A stretch of 64,000 nucleotides of DNA. Source: Castanea sativa (Eukaryota; Streptophyta; Magnoliopsida; Fagales; Fagaceae). The position numbers and the translations under genes are program-made. The stretch spans positions 22,260,390 to 22,324,389 of the forward strand of contig NC_134016.1 in the NCBI RefSeq assembly GCF_040712315.1, written 5' to 3'. Of the stretch, positions 58,836-64,000 are shown piece by piece (position 1 is the first letter of the stretch; each line of letters begins with the position of its first letter). The notes under the pieces are model-generated. The model saw nothing but the letters and a program-made list of their open reading frames with translations. It made no database searches and had not been told where the DNA came from.

Positions 58836-61057
58836 GCAGGAAAGACTGTTACAAATGTTATAGCAGGAGGCAAGATGCAACAGGATAACTAAAACATTTT
58901 AATTAAACATTTTCTACTGATAACAGTAATACATAAGGAACTCCACGAAGGAATATATCACAACATGATTACGAGTGGCAAGGCCATGACAAAGAGAAAT
59001 TAATAGTAAGGTAATTGGTTTGTCATTGATCAACCAAAGCAAGAGAAAATAAGATTCATCTAATAATGGAATGGGTTTAGCTCTTTAGCAGATGCAAGTC
59101 CAAAGAGGAAACCAATCTCCAATGTGAATAACCTCAGAGAAGGGCCACATTACACACTTTGGAGAAAGGACCTAGATGGCTTGATCTTGGATTCTCGATT
59201 CATTAGAGAGTGGGCTATTGACATGGAGAGAATAGGTAGCCTATTGATACATGCTTTTACTCCTATCACTCATGTTTTCTCATTACTTTTGGTTTTTTGT
59301 ATTCTTTCTTTCTATTCTTCTTTGTTTGCTCTCTTTTCTTTTCTTTCTATCTTTTTGTTTCTTTTGTTTGCCGTGGTCTGTTTTCTTTTCACTATGCACA
59401 TCTATGGCCTTTTATACTGTCTGTCGTGATAGGATTTACCATTTTTATCCCTTAACCACTTTTGGCTGGTTGTAAGTGTCCTTCCAGGATTGCCGGCTGC
59501 CCAACCACCACCACTACACTATGTTGTGCACACCGCGCCTCATTACCATACCAAAATGGTTTTGTTTTTTCTCTTACCTCCCTTGATACTCCCATCTGGA
59601 TAAAGGTTAAATTTCTTCCATACCAACCTCTATAGCATGCATCTAGTGATTCCAGCTCATGCTTGCCTCTTTTAGATGAGATGTCATCCGAGCAAGACAT
59701 TTTTCCCAAAAGAGCTTAAGCAAGAACCCTAAATAGGCTCCCCCTTCTCCCCACTGCTAGACCATATCCTCTTTTACCTCTGACCCGTGGCTCACCTCCC
59801 TTGTATTGGTTACATATAGGTAGGTAGTGCCTGAGCCTTGTGTGCATGCTCTACTTCGCCTGTGTCCATTGCTTTTCTAGCCTTCATGCGTTTGCTAATG
59901 CCTCTAGGTTTGTCTGATTCTGCTACACACTCTGGTATTTGTTTAACTCTTGTTGCATTAATGATATATGGGCCTTTGGGCTTTCGTTCTACGCATCCCA
60001 TCTCTTCTTCGGACTGGACATTGCTTAGGTATGGGTTTTGCCCTTCTTACACGGCCCATGTCCCCTTCTATCTTGCGTTTGTGGGCTTACTAGCACTCTT
60101 GCCATGCCACGACATTACTCCTACTATAATATCACTTATCCTTTTTTCCTTGTTGTCATATCTGGGCTTACGGGTTGAGGCACCTACCATGTCAATTTCC
60201 TATATTATCCCTTTTTTTGGACTTTATTGCCTAGCATTCCTACTGGGCCAGTCCATTCCATCCTTTGGGCTTCCTTGACCCATTTTATTCCTTGGGCTTT
60301 CTCTGCCCTTTTTATTCCTTGGGCATCCTCAACCCATTTCATTCTTTCTTTCCTCTTTCGCTCCTATGAGTTTTTTGCGAAATCCTTTGGGCTTCCCCAG
60401 CCCAATTACCACATTCCTTACTTTACGAGCTTATTGGTCTTTGTGCCAATCCTTATGAATTTACTAATTCCTTTCTTGGGCTTCCCCGACCTATTTACTA
60501 ATTCATTCCTTGGGCTTCCTTGGTCCATTTTCTTTCTCCTTGGCCACTTACTGTTTTTGTGGGCCTATTGACCATTATTCTTGCCATTCTTGCTCAATGG
60601 TCTTTATTTTACTATTTTCCTTGTCCATTTTTCTCATATTGTTAGGCTTTTTTTGCCATTGGGCCCTTTTGCCAAAAGTGGGCATCAACATTCGGCCCCT
60701 TGAGCATATGAGTTGCTCTTGCAATTCATATGCAAATACTAAAACAATTCTCTCTCTTTTTTGCGGGTTTTTTGAACAGTGGGCCCTGCCTTATTTCCTT
60801 TCTTACCGTGAACAATGTTGTCTCTTTGAATTCCCTAATTTAGCAGTTCTTTTGAAACATAACCTCTGCTTCATTAATACGATGCTTCTTTTGACGGCTG
60901 ACCCGTTGGCTCCTTTTACATCACTTTTATTGTCCTTTGCCCTTGGGCTTTTCCTTTTCCCATCATTCTTCAAACCTCTTTTCTTCTTCCTTTCTCTTCA
61001 CCGTGTCGTCTTACCCAAATCTTCACTACCTATCTTCTCTATTCAAACGCTTTTTTT
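58836..61057. other. Leader-like region with degenerate 35-bp repeats
   Basis: No intact gene. Between about 60255 and 60545 the motif CTTGGGCTTCCYYGRCCCATT recurs at least six times at intervals of roughly 30-80 bp. CT- and T-rich sequence dominates 59260-59420. The stretch leads directly into the PMD remnant at 61058 and probably is its promoter/leader within a transposon. Confidence 0.45.
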
Positions 61058-62468
61058 ATGTCACTAGCGAAAGATGAAGGTTCTTCTCACCATAAGGAAA
61101 TAGAGGTCGCCGCCGATGATCCTCCTACCAAAACCATGGGTGAAGAGACTCCCCTCTCCGAATTGGACCGCTCCGAGGAGGAAGGGGGTCGCTACCTAAA
61201 TAGTGAGTGCCCTCCCCTTATCGACTCGTGGTATGATACTCACATTCACTTCCTCGTAGCGCCCGGTGAGTATTCGCCTTTACCCCTAGGCCGTGTGTGG
61301 CTTTCCATTTGCTACCGTAATACGGAGGTTTCTTAGGCCCTGTTGGTTTCCACCTTTCTTGATCTTGATATACGTCAAGGGATATCGATTCTTGTGCCCA
61401 TTCTCTTTGAATTTGGGTTGGGTACTTCCTTGGGTTGGAAGTAGTGGATGCATAAAGAGTTGTCTGACATGGGTTTCACGGTGGCGTTACAGCAGGCCAG
61501 TGTGTTGAAGGCCATTGTTTCATCTCGGTGCTTGTCCAACTACTAAGACTTGTTCAATCTTTGTCATTTGGTCCGCCGATGGTGCAACACTACCCATACC
61601 TTCTTCCTTTCTTGCGGTGAGATCATCGTGACCTTGGAGGATGTGGCAAACCAACTATTGTTGCCTATCCTTGGTGACACAGACCCGTGAAATATTGAAC
61701 TTTCCTTTGAGGAAAAGGCTGTGGAGGCCGAGTAAAGGAAAGGGATGAGTGGTAACGTGAAGTTGTCCCATTAGGTTGGGGTTTTCTCCAAGGTTTCCAA
61801 TGCTATCCACCGTGCAGCCTTCGTCGCATTTTGACTTTGTAAGTTTATCTTTGGCTCTCACCCACATTATGCCGCAAAACCTCTTTACTTTCAATTAGCC
61901 ATAAAAATTTCTCTCAGGGTGAGTCTACCATTGGCCCTTATGTTCCTGGGTCATTTGTATGTGTAGTTGGATATTCTACAAGGTGATGAGTGGCAAACGG
62001 GCTCCTACCACATAGTTACTACTTCTGCCCATAGTACCATATTGCAACACTAGCTGTGAGAACATTGTGCCAGTCACTTAGCTAAGTGCAAGTCCGCCCA
62101 TTTCGCCAAAGAGAAGTACCGGTCTTTTTTCGAAGATTATTATTGATTTTTGTGGTCACTTTGTTTCTGATTTTCCGTTGGCTTACTGTTGGGTTAGGTT
62201 GAAACCATTTGGGTATCCTGCCGTTGAGTTCTTCGATAAGGGAGTTGGTTTTTCTTGGAAGCCTTACAGAAATTTAGGCAGTGGTTTCACATGTGTTGAT
62301 TCAGTCATGGGTCCCTTTACAGACACTGCTGGGACCACCACTTCGTTGACTGCCTTTGATGAGAGGGGGATTACGTACTTGGCAGCCACTAATGCTGGGT
62401 GGTTGCCTTATCTGACTGATGAGGGCATCCGTTTCGTTCATTATTCTGCCAACAGAGTGAGGAGGTAG
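61058..62468 (+). pseudogene. Second plant mobile domain gene, heavily mutated
   Basis: Starts ATG 61058 (AKDEGSSHHKEIEVAADDPP). The same frame continues past several stops (TAG near 61334 and 61442, TAA near 61543, TGA near 61687, TAA near 61733) and contains VRRWCNTTHTFFLSCGEIIV and TLEDVANQLLLPILGDTDP, the PMD core. A later shift leads to FGYPAVEFFDKGVGFSWKPY and ATNAGWLPYLTDEGIRFVHY, ending 62468. It is a different PMD type from the one at 16441 (aminotransferase-like plant mobile domain family, known mostly from transposons). Dead by multiple lesions. Confidence 0.8.
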
Positions 62469-62601
62469 TTTGGGTTGGATCAAGACATACCTGATGATTT
62501 TTGCACCCTAGTGCTTTTGAGTTTTGGAGTAGGCATTTTACAATAGTTACCATTCTGGGCTCACAGAGAAAGGGTCTTTGTATAACTGCTATGCATGGGT
62601 A

Positions 62602-63228
62602 TTAGCTGGCCACATTGGCTTCAACAGAAGTACCAAGGATGCCTTCCGCCGCCACTAACTCATTCATTAATTCAGACAAAGAATAAATCTTTTTGTTCAT
62701 ATTGTAATTGAGTCTGAATTCCTTGAATGATTCTGGTAGTGACTGGAGTATCATATCCACTTGGGATTCTCCATCAATGTCGGCACCTAAAACTTCTAAT
62801 GTGTTCAGATTAGCAATCATCCTGAGACAATGCTCTCTCACTGAACTTCCTGCAGCCATTTTGGTATTATAAATTTGTCTCATGGTTTCTTGCCTTGCAA
62901 AACGACCTTGCTCACCAAACATCTCCTTCAGACTATGCATTATGTCCGAAGCAAGTTCTACATCCTGCATTTGATGCTGTAGAACATTTGAGATAGATGC
63001 TAGGATGTAGCACTTGGCCATCTCATTAGATTTCTACCAACGATCATATCGCTGTTTTTCCTCAAGAGGAGCATCTAATGAAGGAAAGTTAGGACATGGT
63101 TGAGTAAGCACATATTTATGCTCTTTAGCAGTAAGAACAATATCCAAATTTCTTTTCCAGTTAACATAGTTGGATTCAGTCAGTTTGTTTTGGTTCAGAA
63201 TAGAAACAAGTGGGCTAAATGATGCCAT
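62602..63228 (-). pseudogene. Copia gag fragment
   Basis: Minus strand from ATG 63228: ASFSPLVSILNQNKLTESNY, VNWKRNLDIVLTAKEHKYVL, then a stop at 63034, and in the same frame NEMAKCYILASISNVLQHQM, HSLKEMFGEQGRFARQETMR and KIYSLSELMNELVAAEGILG to 62602. This is the UBN2-type gag of copia elements. The zinc knuckle, protease and the rest are missing, cut at about 62590 where PMD-flank sequence begins. Confidence 0.85.
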
Positions 63229-64000
63229 GATAAAATCTGAAAATAATAAACATGAATATAATAAGTAGACTGGACATTATCAATTTAGCATATAAGCATA
63301 TAATATGGAACCTTAACAAACCCATAAAATAATATATACAACGACAACCCAATCTCATATTCAATATCCCTCAGCATAGAGTGAACATAAAATACTATGA
63401 TTGATTGAGAACTATTCTCATTATTATTAGTGCTATCATGATAACTCTTATCAAACACTAATAATATGTCGTTTTACATTTAGCCTCTAAGTAATAATAG
63501 TAAGAACTCAGCATAGAGGATACTATAATACTTAGTCTAGTGTATACCATTGTCTAGAATCATGTGTAACCACATTTCATCCCTTTAACAGGCTTATTTT
63601 GTAGTACCATGATAAAACACCCTCCACATGGAATGCAAAGCTCGAAGCTAAGACAAGGTGTTTATCAAACCACTATAAACCAGGAAATTCAATCTTGTAG
63701 GACCATGAAATAAATACTCTCCGCATGGAATGCTAAGCTCGAGGCAAAGACAAAGTATAAATTTCACACTACTATGAACCAACAATGGAGGCCGTGAGAT
63801 CCAATCCTTGTATCTCTCTCCCACTAGATATTTTACAATAAAGGTTTTTTAAGATCAAGAATGATAATAACGCTAGACACATGAAAAACATAATCCTAAT
63901 CTCATTAGGAATAAATTTCATAATCCTAGCATTAATTAATATATATATATATAAATATATATAACGTAATAAAAACCTTTATTACATATAAAAATCCATA
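63229..64000 (-). other. Copia 5' leader with a duplicated block
   Basis: Upstream of the gag ATG on the minus strand. Two related blocks of about 85 bp (about 63605-63690 and 63700-63778) share ACCATGATAAAAC/ACCATGAAATAAA, CATGGAATGC and AAGCTCGA-GC-AAGACAA segments. The end is AT-rich with a TA-run at 63938-63962. Probably untranslated leader, with the LTR beyond the window. Confidence 0.5.

Noticed and set aside
59124..61067. Several hydrophobic + strand ORFs
   Set aside because: Leu/Phe-rich translations of CT-rich leader and degenerate repeats, not genuine membrane proteins.

Overview
The window is plant nuclear DNA, almost certainly from a woody eudicot. It shows GT-AG introns, low GC, A/T and CT microsatellites, Ty1/copia, Ty3/gypsy, MULE, MITE and LINE sequence, plant mobile domain (PMD) genes, and a host gene with plant-type exons. 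The repeat families remind me of Fagaceae (oak), but that is an impression, not a demonstration.

Layout: 1-4886 is a decayed copia element whose truncated pol lies between two LTRs in opposite orientation. 4887-9300 is repeat-derived spacer. 9300-10001 is a MULE-type end with palindromic ACTCGATTT hairpins and a CT-rich leader exon. 10391-15417 holds stray pieces of host genes (RING-H2 protein, a probable WEB-family protein inside a near-perfect inverted-repeat element, and TWD40-1). 16441-19646 is a six-exon PMD gene with two internal stops. 20305-39598 is a run of partial host genes, all on the + strand and with introns kept: an unidentified membrane protein, ALIX, INTS9, xanthine dehydrogenase and VPS37. 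A 10.2-kb Tat-type gypsy element with a perfect 5-bp target duplication has landed inside the ALIX piece and carries an antisense spliced ORF near its 3' LTR. 40615-45620 is a MULE whose MURA-type transposase keeps D, D, E and SWIM motifs but has two nonsense codons. It ends about 400 bp upstream of the only complete host gene, mitochondrial succinyl-CoA ligase alpha subunit (45994-53463, seven exons). 54624-54957 is a MITE with the same hairpin core. 55812-62468 holds a deleted gypsy gag-protease block between 182-bp TG...CA direct repeats and a second, dead PMD gene. 62602-64000 is the 5' part of a copia element.

The succinyl-CoA ligase gene looks functional and belongs to the TCA cycle. 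Everything else appears to be mobile DNA or broken copies. The most interesting structure is the same-strand chain of gene fragments, with one direct exon-to-exon fusion (ALIX to INTS9), which suggests serial gene capture by a transposon, Helitron-like by orientation. The second is the palindrome-array MULE family, in which one locus carries a transposase and another appears to carry a PMD gene. No terminus of a capturing element was found, so that mechanism remains inference.
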